This document shows, in pieces, positions 50,660 through 59,661 of a stretch of 64,000 nt of DNA; the first letter of the stretch is position 1; the number at the start of each line of letters is the position of its first letter. The notes under the pieces were generated by a model. The model was not told where the DNA came from, searched no databases, and saw only the letters and a list, made by a program, of their open reading frames with translations. The DNA is from DASRDR01 sp963812945 [NCBI: uncultured Candidatus Rokubacteria bacterium] (GTDB lineage: Bacteria; Methylomirabilota; Methylomirabilia; Rokubacteriales), in assembly GCA_963812945.1 (NCBI GenBank), contig CAWEXD010000007.1:62001-126000 (forward strand). The letters are read 5' to 3'. A program made the position numbers and the translations under genes.

Positions 50660-50688
50660 ACACTAGCACAGCACCCTTCCCCTGACAA
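50660..50688 (-). promoter_or_regulatory. Promoter with extended -10 ahead of the atpZIBE-rex-mfd unit
   Basis: Minus strand: TTGTCA (50688-50683), 17-base spacer, then TAGTGT (50665-50660) preceded by TGC, an extended -10 element. The predicted start is near 50653, about 30 nt before the chosen atpZ start codon. Function is inferred. Confidence 0.7.
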
Positions 50689-50730
50689 CCGGGCGACCCC
50701 GGCGGCCGGAATCGGTGCCCTGGGCGGCGG

Positions 50731-52446
50731 CTACCCGAACATCCCCCCCATTCGCGTGCCGGCCACGCGGTTGATCGCCACCAGGCAGACCGCGGCCACG
50801 ACGATGAGCACGACGCCGAGGGCGGCGGCCTCGCTCGTGCTCCCGGCGATGTAGAAGTTGAAGACGCCGACCGTGATCGTCTCCCACCCGCCGAGCGAGA
50901 GGAACAGGACGGCCGAGGCCTCCTGAAGCGACGTCATGAACGAGAAGAGCCCCCCCACCAGAACGCCCTTCCAGATGAGGGGCAGGGTCACGTCGCCGAA
51001 CGTCCGGAGGCGCGACGCCCCGACGCTCCCGGCCGCCTCCTCGAGCGCGGGGTGGACGAGCAGGAGCGAGGCGTAGCTGCCGCGGACCGCGTAGGGCAGC
51101 CGGCGCACCGCCAGGACGAGGGGCAAGATGATCCAGAGACTCGTCAGGGGGACGCCGAGTCCCGGAAGGTCCCAGTGAAACGCCCGGACGTACGCGATGC
51201 CGATCGCCGTGCCCGGGATCGCCAGGATCAGCGTGTTGAGGGCGTCGAGCGCGCCGCGTCCCGGCAGGCGCGTCCGCGCCAGGATCCAGGCGATCGGGAG
51301 CCCGATCCCGACGCACAGGACCAGGGCGAGGCCGGCGTAGAGGAGGCTGTTCGCAACGTACTTCGGCGTCTCGACGAGGACGCGCTCGAAGAACTGGAGC
51401 GTGAACTGGGTGGGGAACGGCGTCAGCGACCACCCGCGCCCGAACGCCGCCAGGGCGACCCCGAGGTAGGGCAGGAACGCGAGCAGCATGACGAAGGACA
51501 GCGCCCCGACCACCACCGCCTGGAGCGCCGGCGGCAGCCGGCGCCGCTCCACCCGCGTGTACGCCAGCGAGGAGTAGTCCTTGATCGCCACGTAGTGGCG
51601 TGCCAGGAGCAGGAACAGGACCGCCAGGAGGACCAGGAGCGTCGAGATGACGATGCCCATCCGGAAGAGCCGCCGGTCCACGAACTGCACGATGTTGAGG
51701 TAGGCCTGCGAGGCGAGCAGGTCGTGAACCCCGACGACGAGCGGGGTCACGAAGTCCGCGAAGGTCCAGATGAAGACCAGGAGCGCGCCCGCCACGTAGC
51801 CGGGCGTCGTGAGGGGCAGCGTCACCGTCCAGAACCGTCGCCAGCCGCGCGCCCCGACGCTCTCCGCCGCCTCCTCGAGCGCGGGGTCGACCTTGCCGAG
51901 CGCGTCCACCACGTTGAGCGTGATCATCGGAAACAGGTGGAGCGTCTCCACCAAAAGCACCCCGTGGAGCCCGTACATGAAGTTGATGGGCTGCACCAGG
52001 TCGAGGTGGTCCATCAGGAGCACGTTCACCGTCCCCGCCCGGCCCAGGATGAAGACGAAGCCGAGGACCCCGACGAGGGGCGGCGAGATGATCGGGATGA
52101 GCGTCAGGTAGGCAAAGAGGCTTCGGCCCCAGAACTCGTAGCGGACCAGGAGGAACGCGATGCCGATGCCGAGGATCGACGACGCGATGACCACCCCGAC
52201 CCCGAGGAGGAGCGAGTTCCAGAGCGACCGGAGGTAGAAGCCGTCGGTGAAGAACGCGTGGAAGTGGCCGAGCGTGACGACGCCGGCATCGTCCGTGACG
52301 GCGTCGTAGAAGATCCGCGCCAGCGGATAGAGGAGAAAGAGCGCGAGGAAGGCCCAGATCAGGGCCACGCCGAGGGCCGGCGCCACCCGGGACGCCCAGC
52401 CCACCCCGGCGTGCGGGAGGGCCAGGGCGCGCCCGTCGGGGCTCAC
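50731..52446 (-). CDS. ABC importer permease, fused double-domain (Fe3+/2-AEP/polyamine class)
   Basis: The 571-residue protein holds two tandem permease domains with about 12 membrane helices. Two EAA loops that dock the ATPase are visible: LEEAAESVGARGWRRFW in the first half and LEEAAGSVGASRLRTF in the second. Such duplicated permeases are typical of FbpB, ThiP and phosphonate-type importers. The start is GTG, overlapping the ATPase stop (GTGA). It works with the ATPase and, by position, the binding protein at 54557-55666. Substrate cannot be read from sequence. Confidence 0.92.
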   Translation of the reverse strand: MSPDGRALALPHAGVGWASRVAPALGVALIWAFLALFLLYPLARIFYDAVTDDAGVVTLGHFHAFFTDGFYLRSLWNSLLLGVGVVIASSILGIGIAFLLVRYEFWGRSLFAYLTLIPIISPPLVGVLGFVFILGRAGTVNVLLMDHLDLVQPINFMYGLHGVLLVETLHLFPMITLNVVDALGKVDPALEEAAESVGARGWRRFWTVTLPLTTPGYVAGALLVFIWTFADFVTPLVVGVHDLLASQAYLNIVQFVDRRLFRMGIVISTLLVLLAVLFLLLARHYVAIKDYSSLAYTRVERRRLPPALQAVVVGALSFVMLLAFLPYLGVALAAFGRGWSLTPFPTQFTLQFFERVLVETPKYVANSLLYAGLALVLCVGIGLPIAWILARTRLPGRGALDALNTLILAIPGTAIGIAYVRAFHWDLPGLGVPLTSLWIILPLVLAVRRLPYAVRGSYASLLLVHPALEEAAGSVGASRLRTFGDVTLPLIWKGVLVGGLFSFMTSLQEASAVLFLSLGGWETITVGVFNFYIAGSTSEAAALGVVLIVVAAVCLVAINRVAGTRMGGMFG

Positions 52447-53570
52447 GCCGCGCCCGCCGGCCGGGCGGCCCCGGCCGGCGTGTCGGCCGGGAGGGCCAGG
52501 GTGACCGACGCGGGAAAGTCGAGCGTCACGGTCACCCCGGGCGCGAGAGGGTCATGGTGCCACGCGTCCCGGATGTCCGCCTTGATCGTGAGCCCGCTGG
52601 CGGTCTCCACGTCGTACCGGAGGGTGTTCCCGAGGTAGGAGGCGAGGGCGATCCGTCCGGCGGAGCGGTTGCCGTCGCTGGCTGTCGGGCTCGCCCCGGG
52701 GGCCGAGACGGCCACGTTCTCGGGCCGGATGGCGAGCACGCAGGGCTGGCCCACCCCGAGCGAGCTTCCTCCGCGGGGCGGCCGGGCCCGGAGACGGCCG
52801 AGGTCCGTCTCCACGACGAGCGCATCGCCGCCGACCTCGGCCACCCGGCCCGCCACCAGGTTGTTGGTGCCCACGAAGTCGGCCACGAAGCGGGTCCGGG
52901 GGCGCTCGTAGAGCTCGCGGGGCGGTCCAAGCTGGAGCACGCGGCCGTCCCGCATGACCGCCACGCGGTCGGAGAGGGACAGCGCCTCTTCCTGGTCGTG
53001 CGTCACGTAGACGGTCGTGATGCCGAGCTCCTGCTGGAGCGTCCGGATCTCCGCCCGCACCTGCACCCGGATCTTCGCGTCCAGGTTCGAGAGCGGCTCG
53101 TCGAGGAGCAGGATGTCCGGGTTGAGGACCAGCGCCCGCGCGAGGGCCACCCGCTGCTGCTGGCCGCCCGACAGCTGGCCCGGGTACCGCGCCCCGAGGC
53201 CGGACAGGTTGACCTTGCGGAGCCCCTCATCGACCCGGGCCGAGAGCGCCGGTCCCCGCAACCGGCGGAGGCGCAGCCCGTACGCGATGTTCTGGAACAC
53301 GGTCATGTGGGGCCAGAGGGCGTAGTTCTGGAAGACCATCCCGATGTTGCGGGCGTACGGCGGAAGGTCGGTGACGTCCCGATCCCCGAACCGGACGCGA
53401 CCCGCGTCCGGACGGTGGAACCCCGCGATGAGACGGAGCAGCGTCGTCTTGCCGCATCCCGAGGGGCCGAGCAGCGTGAACAGCTCGCCGTCCGCGATCT
53501 CGAGCGTGACGGTGTCGACGGCGAGAACGGCGCCGAACCGCTTGCTCAGCTCGTGGACGGTGATGTTCAT
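52443..53570 (-). CDS. ABC importer ATPase with TOBE domain (FbpC/PotA class)
   Basis: The 375-residue ATPase has Walker A LLGPSGCGKTTLLRL, the Q-loop MVFQNYALWPHMTV, the signature LSGGQQQRVALARAL and Walker B ILLLDEPLSNLD. A C-terminal TOBE-type regulatory part (about residues 240-365) has VLAIRPENVAV. ATG start at 53570-53568. It overlaps the permease gene. UgpC-type ATPases belong to the same broad class, so sharing with the ATPase-less ugp importer is possible but unproven. Confidence 0.93.
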   Translation of the reverse strand: MNITVHELSKRFGAVLAVDTVTLEIADGELFTLLGPSGCGKTTLLRLIAGFHRPDAGRVRFGDRDVTDLPPYARNIGMVFQNYALWPHMTVFQNIAYGLRLRRLRGPALSARVDEGLRKVNLSGLGARYPGQLSGGQQQRVALARALVLNPDILLLDEPLSNLDAKIRVQVRAEIRTLQQELGITTVYVTHDQEEALSLSDRVAVMRDGRVLQLGPPRELYERPRTRFVADFVGTNNLVAGRVAEVGGDALVVETDLGRLRARPPRGGSSLGVGQPCVLAIRPENVAVSAPGASPTASDGNRSAGRIALASYLGNTLRYDVETASGLTIKADIRDAWHHDPLAPGVTVTLDFPASVTLALPADTPAGAARPAGAA

Positions 53571-53622
53571 GCGGCCCGCACCCGGCCCGGACCCCGATGG
53601 AGAGGTCCGGGTCGGGCGGGAC

Positions 53623-54528
53623 TCACGGCTTCTTGGGGGGCTCGGGCGCGGGAACCTTGTTCCGGACCGGCGGGAGCGCGCGGAGGTACGCGAGGATGGC
53701 CCGAATGTCCCCTTCCGCGAGCCCCCGGGCATAGTGCTGGGTCGGCATCGGCGGTAGCACGCGCCCGCCACCGCGGCGGGCGCCGTAGAGCGACGCGATG
53801 ATCTCGCCGTCGTTCCAGTTCCCGAGGCCCGTGTCCGGGTCCGGCGTCAGGTTGGCGGCGTAGCTCACCCCCCACGGGCCGTGGAACGGCAATCCGCCGG
53901 CGCCCACCCGGGTCGAGTCCGGTCGGCCCTCCGGCAGAAAGGGGGTGTGGCACTCCACGCAGTGCGCCACCGGGCCGGCCAGGTACTCGCCGTACTTGAC
54001 GAGGTCCTGCCGCGGCGGATCGGGGACGCCGGCCACGGGCGGGCCGTAGGAATCGGGCAGCGGGATCTTGTACTGACTCCGCGGCACGGCCTGCCGGACG
54101 GCCGGGACCGTGCGCAGGTACGCCACCATGGCCTTCACGTCGTTGTCGGACAGCCGCCGATAGAGATCGAACGGCATCGGCGGACCGAGGACCTTCCCGT
54201 CACGGCCTCGCCCCTCCCGGATCGCCCGGATGACTTCCTCATCCGTCCACCGCCCGATCCCGGTCTCGGGGTCCGGGGTGATGTTCGACGTGATCCACGT
54301 GCCAAACGAGTCGTCGAGCTGGAAGCCTCCCGCGAGGTGCTGGCCCGGGAGGTCGCCGGCCGGGCCCTTGGGGGTGTGGCAGTTCCCGCAGGCCGCGATG
54401 ACCTCGACCAGGTAGCGCCCGCGCTCCAGCGGGCTCTGGGCCGACGCGGGCAGGCCCGCCGCGGTGACGAGGCCGAGAGTGACTCCAATGATCAGTGCGC
54501 GCACCAAACGCCTCCTCGCCGGGGTCAT
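53623..54528 (-). CDS. Diheme c-type cytochrome, periplasmic
   Basis: A 301-residue protein with a Sec signal (residues 1-30, ending PASA). Two heme sites, CGNCH (47-51) and CVECH (190-194), each pair with a downstream Met in a PPMP motif (M118, M261). The two halves are related: SNITPDPETGIGRW and ANLTPDPDTGLGNW occur at matching positions. This resembles the cytochrome subunits of periplasmic dehydrogenases. Here it is placed between an ABC binding protein and its ATPase (28 and 52 nt gaps), with no dehydrogenase gene. Its electron donor and link to the transporter are unknown. Confidence 0.93.
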   Translation of the reverse strand: MTPARRRLVRALIIGVTLGLVTAAGLPASAQSPLERGRYLVEVIAACGNCHTPKGPAGDLPGQHLAGGFQLDDSFGTWITSNITPDPETGIGRWTDEEVIRAIREGRGRDGKVLGPPMPFDLYRRLSDNDVKAMVAYLRTVPAVRQAVPRSQYKIPLPDSYGPPVAGVPDPPRQDLVKYGEYLAGPVAHCVECHTPFLPEGRPDSTRVGAGGLPFHGPWGVSYAANLTPDPDTGLGNWNDGEIIASLYGARRGGGRVLPPMPTQHYARGLAEGDIRAILAYLRALPPVRNKVPAPEPPKKP

Positions 54529-54556
54529 CGGATCGGGGCCCGGTCGCCGCCGAGCC

Positions 54557-55666
54557 TTACTTCTTGAGCTGGTCCCAGACGGCCTCGATGTCCTTCCGGA
54601 ACCGCTCGTTCACCTCCTGGTAGCGCTTCTGCGCGACGTCGTCGTCGTAGACGTTCGTCGTCTCCGTCTCGAAGTACGAGCGCACCCCGCCGGTGAACTC
54701 GACGGCCTTCTCGGCGACCGAGCCCGTCGGGCCCTGGACCCTGTACTTCGGCGTGATGGGGAAGAGGCCCCGCTCCATGAACACGCGCTGGCCGCGCTCG
54801 GTCAGCAGGAACTCGATGAACGCCCGGGCGGCGCGCGGGTGCTTGGCGCCGGCAAGGATGGCCATGGGCTCCGGGGTCACGAAGGCGTTCTTGGGTGCCA
54901 CGAACTTGATGTCGAACCCGGCCAGGACCTCCTCGAATGCCATGTAGGAGGGGACCGCGAAGCCGGCCGCGAACTCGCCCTTGGCCACCACCGACGGCAC
55001 GTCGCGGCTCCGGGCGGTGAAGATCCCCGTATTCCCGCCGAGCCGCTTGAGCCAGTCCCAGCCGGCCTGATCGCCTCGGCCTTGGAGGATGATCTCGTAG
55101 GTCGCGTGGCTCGACGACGAACGGCTTGGCGCGCACTGGGCGACGTTGCCCTTGAGCTTCGGGTGGAGAAGGTCCTCCCAGTCCTTCGGCTCGGGCACGC
55201 CCAGGCGCCGGAGCAGCCGCGGGTGGTAGACCAGCCCGTACGGCTCGAGCGCCGTCCCGATCCAGTATCCGGCCGGGTCCTTGAGGGGGATCGGCTTGGG
55301 CTTGCCGAGACCCGCCGGGATCGCGTCGACGAGGTCCCGGGCCACCTCGTGCTTGACGACGAGCTTCTGCTCCGCGAGCTTGTCGAAGAGCGCCGACTCC
55401 CCGCCCCAGAAGATGTCGGCTTCGGGCTTCCCCTTCCACTCGACGATCCGGCCGTAGGACACCGGCGTCCCGGCGAACTGGGCGTTCGTCTTGACCGTCA
55501 CGCCCCACTTCTCCTTGGCGTAGTCTGCGAAGGCCTTGAGCGCCGCGTCCACGACGAACTTCGACACTGGCGTTTGGAGGACGAGCTCGTCCTCGATCGG
55601 CGCCTGGGCCCACGCGGGACCGGCAGCGAGAGAGACCAGCAGAGCCAGCAGGACGACGTAGGGCAC
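54557..55666 (-). CDS. Periplasmic ABC substrate-binding protein (Fe3+/organophosphonate class)
   Basis: This 369-residue protein has a signal peptide (residues 1 to about 20, ending PAWA) and a two-lobe binding-protein fold with GKPEADIFWGGESALFDKL and GEFAAGFAVPSYMAFEEV. The C-terminal part has RAARAFIEFLLTERGQRVFME, as in iron and 2-aminoethylphosphonate binding proteins. The start is GTG at 55666, with AAGGAGGTG four bases upstream, which decides the start. It is the first gene of the importer operon. Which ligand it binds is not evident. Confidence 0.9.
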   Translation of the reverse strand: MPYVVLLALLVSLAAGPAWAQAPIEDELVLQTPVSKFVVDAALKAFADYAKEKWGVTVKTNAQFAGTPVSYGRIVEWKGKPEADIFWGGESALFDKLAEQKLVVKHEVARDLVDAIPAGLGKPKPIPLKDPAGYWIGTALEPYGLVYHPRLLRRLGVPEPKDWEDLLHPKLKGNVAQCAPSRSSSSHATYEIILQGRGDQAGWDWLKRLGGNTGIFTARSRDVPSVVAKGEFAAGFAVPSYMAFEEVLAGFDIKFVAPKNAFVTPEPMAILAGAKHPRAARAFIEFLLTERGQRVFMERGLFPITPKYRVQGPTGSVAEKAVEFTGGVRSYFETETTNVYDDDVAQKRYQEVNERFRKDIEAVWDQLKK

Positions 55667-55812
55667 GGGCCACCTCCTTGACGTGGTCGCGACGGCTCCG
55701 GCCTCTGGCCGCCGCCGCGTCGCTCCATGTAGCGTACGGGGTCGGTCGAGCGTCACACCGTAACATCGCCACCGCCGCGAGGGAATCCCCTGAGAGGTCC
55801 CGCCGCGCCGCA

Positions 55813-57330
55813 TCATCCGTCCTCCCGGGCCCAGTCCCGGGCGCGTCCGACGGCGCGGCGCCACCCGGCGTAGAGCGCCTCGCGCCGCTCCGCGGACATG
55901 GCCGGCTCGAACGCGCGGTCGAGCTGCCAGAGGTCCGCGAGCGCCTCGGGCCCGCGCCAGAGGCCCACGCCGAGCCCCGCCAGGTAGGCGGCGCCGAGTC
56001 CGGTCGTCTCGCGGATCTTCGGCCGCAGGATGGGCAGCCCCAGCATGTCGGCCTGGAACTGACAGAGGAAGTCGTTTTCGGTCGCGCCCCCGTCGACCCG
56101 CAGCTCCGCGGGGCGGGTCCGGGCCTCGGCCGTCATCGCGTCCAGCACGTCCCGGGTCTGGTAGGCGATCGCCTCGAGCGTGGCCCGGGCGACGTGGGCG
56201 CGCGTGGTCCCCCGGGTGAGTCCCACCAGGGCGCCTCGCGCGTACATGTCCCAGTAGGGCGCGCCCAGGCCCACGAAGGCGGGGACCAGGTAGGCGCCCC
56301 CGGTGTCCGGCACGGAGCGCGCCAGGGCCTCGCTCTCCGCCGCCGTCTGGATCAGCCCGAGCCCGTCCCGGAGCCACTGGACCGCGGCACCCGCGACGAA
56401 CACGGCGCCCTCGAGCGCATAGGACACGACCGGGGCGCCGCCGCCCGCGGGGGGAAGCGACCAGGCGACGGTCGACAGGAGCCCGGCGGTCGACACCACC
56501 GGGGTCGAGCCCGTGTTGAGGAGCAGGAAGCATCCCGTTCCGTACGTGTTCTTGGCGCCGCCGGGACCGATCGCACCCTGGCCGAACAGCGCCGCCTGCT
56601 GGTCACCCGCGATCCCCGCCACCGGGATGCCCGCCGGGAGCCCGTCGTGGGCCACCGTCTCCCCGAAGATGCCCGCCGAGGGGCCGACGCGGGGGAACAT
56701 CTCGCGCGGAATCCCGAGGTGGCCGGTCAGCTCCGGATCCCAGTCGAGGCGCCGGATGTCGAAGCAGAGCGTCCGCGAGGCGTTCGAGGGATCGGTCGCG
56801 TGGACGCGCCCGCCCGTGAGCTTCCAGAGGAGCCAGCTGTCCACGGTCCCGAACGCCAGCTCTCCCCGGGCCGCGGGCGCGCGGAGATCGGGCCGGGACT
56901 CCAGGAGCCACGCGATCTTGGTTCCCGAGAAGTAGGCGTCCAGGACCAGCCCGGTGCGGGCGCGCACGAGGGGCTCGAGTCCGGCGGCGCGGAGCCGCTC
57001 GCAGATCGGCGCCGAGCGGCGGCATTGCCAGACGATGGCGCGGTGAACCGGGAGGCCCGTGCGGCGGTCCCAGACAAGGGTCGTCTCCCGCTGGTTGGCG
57101 ATGCCGATGGCCGTGACGTCACGGGGCGCCACGCGGGCGCTCGCGAGCGCCGCTTGGGCGGCGCCGAGCTGCGTCGCCCAGATCTCCGCAGGATCGTGCT
57201 CCACCCACCCGGGCTGGGGGTAGTACTGCGGCAGCTCTTGGTAGCCGCGCCCGAGAACCTGTCCGTCGTCCCCGACGACCAGCGCGGTCGAGCCGGTCGT
57301 CCCCTGGTCGAGGGCCAGAATCACCTTCAT
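55813..57330 (-). CDS. glpK: Glycerol kinase
   Basis: GlpK (505 residues) phosphorylates glycerol to glycerol-3-phosphate. The FGGY-family start is [15 protein letters not shown]. Other conserved segments are [44 protein letters not shown] and [14 protein letters not shown]. The ATG start at 57330-57328 is 16 nt after ugpQ. A 146-nt gap follows, with only weak promoter-like sequence, before the ABC importer. It completes the glycerol/G3P uptake and oxidation block with glpD. Confidence 0.97.
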   Translation of the reverse strand: MKVILALDQGTTGSTALVVGDDGQVLGRGYQELPQYYPQPGWVEHDPAEIWATQLGAAQAALASARVAPRDVTAIGIANQRETTLVWDRRTGLPVHRAIVWQCRRSAPICERLRAAGLEPLVRARTGLVLDAYFSGTKIAWLLESRPDLRAPAARGELAFGTVDSWLLWKLTGGRVHATDPSNASRTLCFDIRRLDWDPELTGHLGIPREMFPRVGPSAGIFGETVAHDGLPAGIPVAGIAGDQQAALFGQGAIGPGGAKNTYGTGCFLLLNTGSTPVVSTAGLLSTVAWSLPPAGGGAPVVSYALEGAVFVAGAAVQWLRDGLGLIQTAAESEALARSVPDTGGAYLVPAFVGLGAPYWDMYARGALVGLTRGTTRAHVARATLEAIAYQTRDVLDAMTAEARTRPAELRVDGGATENDFLCQFQADMLGLPILRPKIRETTGLGAAYLAGLGVGLWRGPEALADLWQLDRAFEPAMSAERREALYAGWRRAVGRARDWAREDG

Positions 57331-57346
57331 GGGAGGGAGGGCGGCG

Positions 57347-58117
57347 TCAGGACGGCAGGCCGCGCAGCCGGAGCGCGAGGTCTGGCCGGTCGGTCGTCAC
57401 GTAGTCCACGCCGGCCGCGAGCGCCCGACGGAGGTCCTCCGAGTCGTTCACCGTCCAGACCCCGATCGTGAGCCCCGCGTCCCGCGCCGCGCGGACGGCC
57501 GCCGGCGTGAGGAGCATCCGCTCGATCCCGAGATCGTCGGCGCCGAGGCCGCGGACGCGCGCGGCCGCCGGTCCGATGCCACCGAGGCGCTCAGCCTCCT
57601 CCTTCGCGAGGAGCCCGGTCAGCCGGACGGGCGCGGCGAGCGCGCGGAGCCGCTCGAGAATGGCCCAGTCGAACGCCATGACCGTCGTGCGGTCGGCGAC
57701 GCCCGCGGCCCGGAGGAGCGTGAGGACGCGCTCCTCGATACCGGGATAGCGGGCGTCCGCGGGACCGCTCTTGATCTCGAGGAGCAGCCCGACCGGCGCC
57801 GGCCGAATGAGCGCGAGCACCTCCGAGAGCCGGGGGACCGGCTCCCCGGAGGTCCCCCGGACGGTGACCGCCGCCAGCTCCGCCCACGCGGCGTCGCGGA
57901 CGGCGCCGCGGCCGGTCGTCGTCCGCTCGAGGGTCGGGTCGTGGACCACGAGGACCTCGCCGTCGCGGGTCTGATGAACATCGCACTCGACGAGGTCGAC
58001 CCCGAGGCCGAGCGCGCCCCGGAACGCCGTCAGGCTGTTCTCGGGCCAGAGGGACGCGCCGCCCCGGTGGGCGCAGATGGCCGGGCGGCCGGCGCCCGGC
58101 GACGCCCCGCCCGTCAC
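57347..58117 (-). CDS. ugpQ: Glycerophosphodiester phosphodiesterase
   Basis: The 256-residue enzyme hydrolyses glycerophosphodiesters to G3P and an alcohol. The catalytic [17 protein letters not shown] segment and the [11 protein letters not shown] and [11 protein letters not shown] segments are typical of GDPD enzymes. There is no signal peptide, so it is a cytoplasmic UgpQ type acting on imported diesters. I chose the GTG at 58117-58115, just before the conserved [11 protein letters not shown]; an upstream start is possible. Between the lipoprotein and glpK. Confidence 0.93.
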   Translation of the reverse strand: MTGGASPGAGRPAICAHRGGASLWPENSLTAFRGALGLGVDLVECDVHQTRDGEVLVVHDPTLERTTTGRGAVRDAAWAELAAVTVRGTSGEPVPRLSEVLALIRPAPVGLLLEIKSGPADARYPGIEERVLTLLRAAGVADRTTVMAFDWAILERLRALAAPVRLTGLLAKEEAERLGGIGPAAARVRGLGADDLGIERMLLTPAAVRAARDAGLTIGVWTVNDSEDLRRALAAGVDYVTTDRPDLALRLRGLPS

Positions 58118-58175
58118 GGCCGGGCCGACCCGGATCGCGCCGGCCCTGGCGGGCGCCCGGGCGGCGCCCCGGCGG

Positions 58176-58817
58176 TCAGGGCGAGCCCCACGCCCGGAAC
58201 TCCACCAGTTCCTCCGCGTACCCGCGCAGATAGTCCTCCAGCCGCACCCAGTACCGAACTCGGGGGTTGTACCAGTACGCCTCGAGCCGCCGCGGCCCTC
58301 CCCAGCGCTCCACGCGGAGCGTGTAGAAGCGCCCCGCGACGGTGTCGATCGGCTCAACCCCCGCCCCGACTTTCCAGGTGTTGCCGTACCGGCCGTCGCT
58401 CTGCCCGTCCGTGTACTGGAACTCCTGATCCCACGTCTTCGCGGGGCTGATCGGCCAGGTGAAGTGCGCGGCCGGCGGCTCATAGCGAACGGTCCTCCCG
58501 TCGCCCAGCGCTTCCTGGACCAGGTGGAGGTCGGTGGTCCACTGGCGCGTCACTTCGGTGGCGAGCCCGAGGACCCGGACCGTGTAGCCCTCGGGGGACG
58601 CGGCGACGACCTGGTGGGTGACAATCGCGCTGGTCCCGTCGGGGGCGGTGCGCCGGAAGACCCACCGGTCGCCCAGACGCCACTCGGGGCGCGGGACGGA
58701 CTCGGCCGCCTTCTCGGCGGCCTGCTTGTCCATGTCCGCCGCGCAGCCCGCGCCCAGGAGCGCGGCCGTCCCGAGCAGGACGGCGAGCCGGAGCCCCCTT
58801 CCTCGCACGCCGCTCAT
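58176..58817 (-). CDS. Lipoprotein of unknown function in the ugp-glp cluster
   Basis: This 213-residue protein has a lipoprotein signal with lipobox LLGAGC. The mature sequence is rich in beta-type segments (WRLGDRWVFRRTAPDGT, GYTVRVLGLATEV) and aromatic residues near the end (AYWYNPRVRYWVRLEDY). I do not recognise the family. The ATG overlaps the ugpE stop by 4 nt (ATGA), so it is coupled to the G3P importer. A role in envelope phospholipid or diester handling is only a guess. Confidence 0.82.
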   Translation of the reverse strand: MSGVRGRGLRLAVLLGTAALLGAGCAADMDKQAAEKAAESVPRPEWRLGDRWVFRRTAPDGTSAIVTHQVVAASPEGYTVRVLGLATEVTRQWTTDLHLVQEALGDGRTVRYEPPAAHFTWPISPAKTWDQEFQYTDGQSDGRYGNTWKVGAGVEPIDTVAGRFYTLRVERWGGPRRLEAYWYNPRVRYWVRLEDYLRGYAEELVEFRAWGSP

Positions 58818-59659
58818 TTCTCCGGCTCGATGAGGCCCTTGATGAACCAGCGCTGCATCAGGACCACGATGACCACCGGCGGCACCATGGCCAGCATCGC
58901 CGTGGCCATCACGAGGTTCCAGTTCGTCGCCGCCTCCGCGGCGGCCGTCATCCGCTTGATCCCCAGCACGATCGTGTACATACCCTCCTGCGTGGTCATG
59001 AGGAGCGGCCACAGGTACTGGTTCCACCCGAAGATGAACAGGATCACGAAGAGCGCGGCGATGTTGGTCCGGGACAGCGGGACCAGGATGGACCAGAAGA
59101 AGCGGAGCGGCCCGGCGCCGTCGATCCGCGCGGCCTCCAGGAGCTCCTCGGGCACGGTCAGGAAGAACTGCCGGAAGAGGAACGTCGCGGTGGCGGAGGC
59201 GATCAGCGGGATGGTGAGGCCGGCGTACGTGTTGAGCAGCCCGAGGTCCGCCACCACCTTGAAGGTGGGCATGATCCGCACCTCGACCGGCAGCATGAGC
59301 GTCAGGAAGATCATCCAGAAGCACACCATGCGGAGCGGGAACCGGAAGTAGACGATCGCGTAGGCGGAGAGGATCGAGATCGCGATCTTGCCGACTGCGA
59401 CGCCCACCGCCATGACGAGGCTGTTCCACAGCATGACACCGACGGGGGTCGGGCCGGCCGCCCGCATGCCGGTGCTGAGGACGGTCCGGTAATTCTCGAG
59501 GAAACGGTCGCCGAACCAGAGCGGCACCTTCCCAACGAGGTCTTCCGCGGTGTGTGTCGAGGCCACCAGCGTCACGTAGACCGGAAAGACCACCACGACA
59601 AGACCCAGGATCAGCACGGCGTGGGTGACGAGCGTCCAGGCCGGCCGGCGCTCGACCAC
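58814..59659 (-). CDS. ugpE: Glycerol-3-phosphate-type ABC permease UgpE
   Basis: A 281-residue carbohydrate-class (CUT1) permease with six membrane segments and the EAA loop LEAARIDGAGPLRFFW. The FGWNQYLWPLLMTT segment is characteristic of UgpE. It forms the inner membrane channel with UgpA. The start is GTG at 59659-59657, two bases after the ugpA stop. The open frame upstream belongs to another frame of ugpA. Confidence 0.93.
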   Translation of the reverse strand: MVERRPAWTLVTHAVLILGLVVVVFPVYVTLVASTHTAEDLVGKVPLWFGDRFLENYRTVLSTGMRAAGPTPVGVMLWNSLVMAVGVAVGKIAISILSAYAIVYFRFPLRMVCFWMIFLTLMLPVEVRIMPTFKVVADLGLLNTYAGLTIPLIASATATFLFRQFFLTVPEELLEAARIDGAGPLRFFWSILVPLSRTNIAALFVILFIFGWNQYLWPLLMTTQEGMYTIVLGIKRMTAAAEAATNWNLVMATAMLAMVPPVVIVVLMQRWFIKGLIEPEK

Positions 59660-59661
59660 GG

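Noticed and set aside
50622-50669. An upstream GTG start for atpZ at 50669
   Set aside because: It lies inside the predicted promoter, upstream of the transcription start, and the added residues are not conserved-looking; GTG at 50621 has a good ribosome-binding site.
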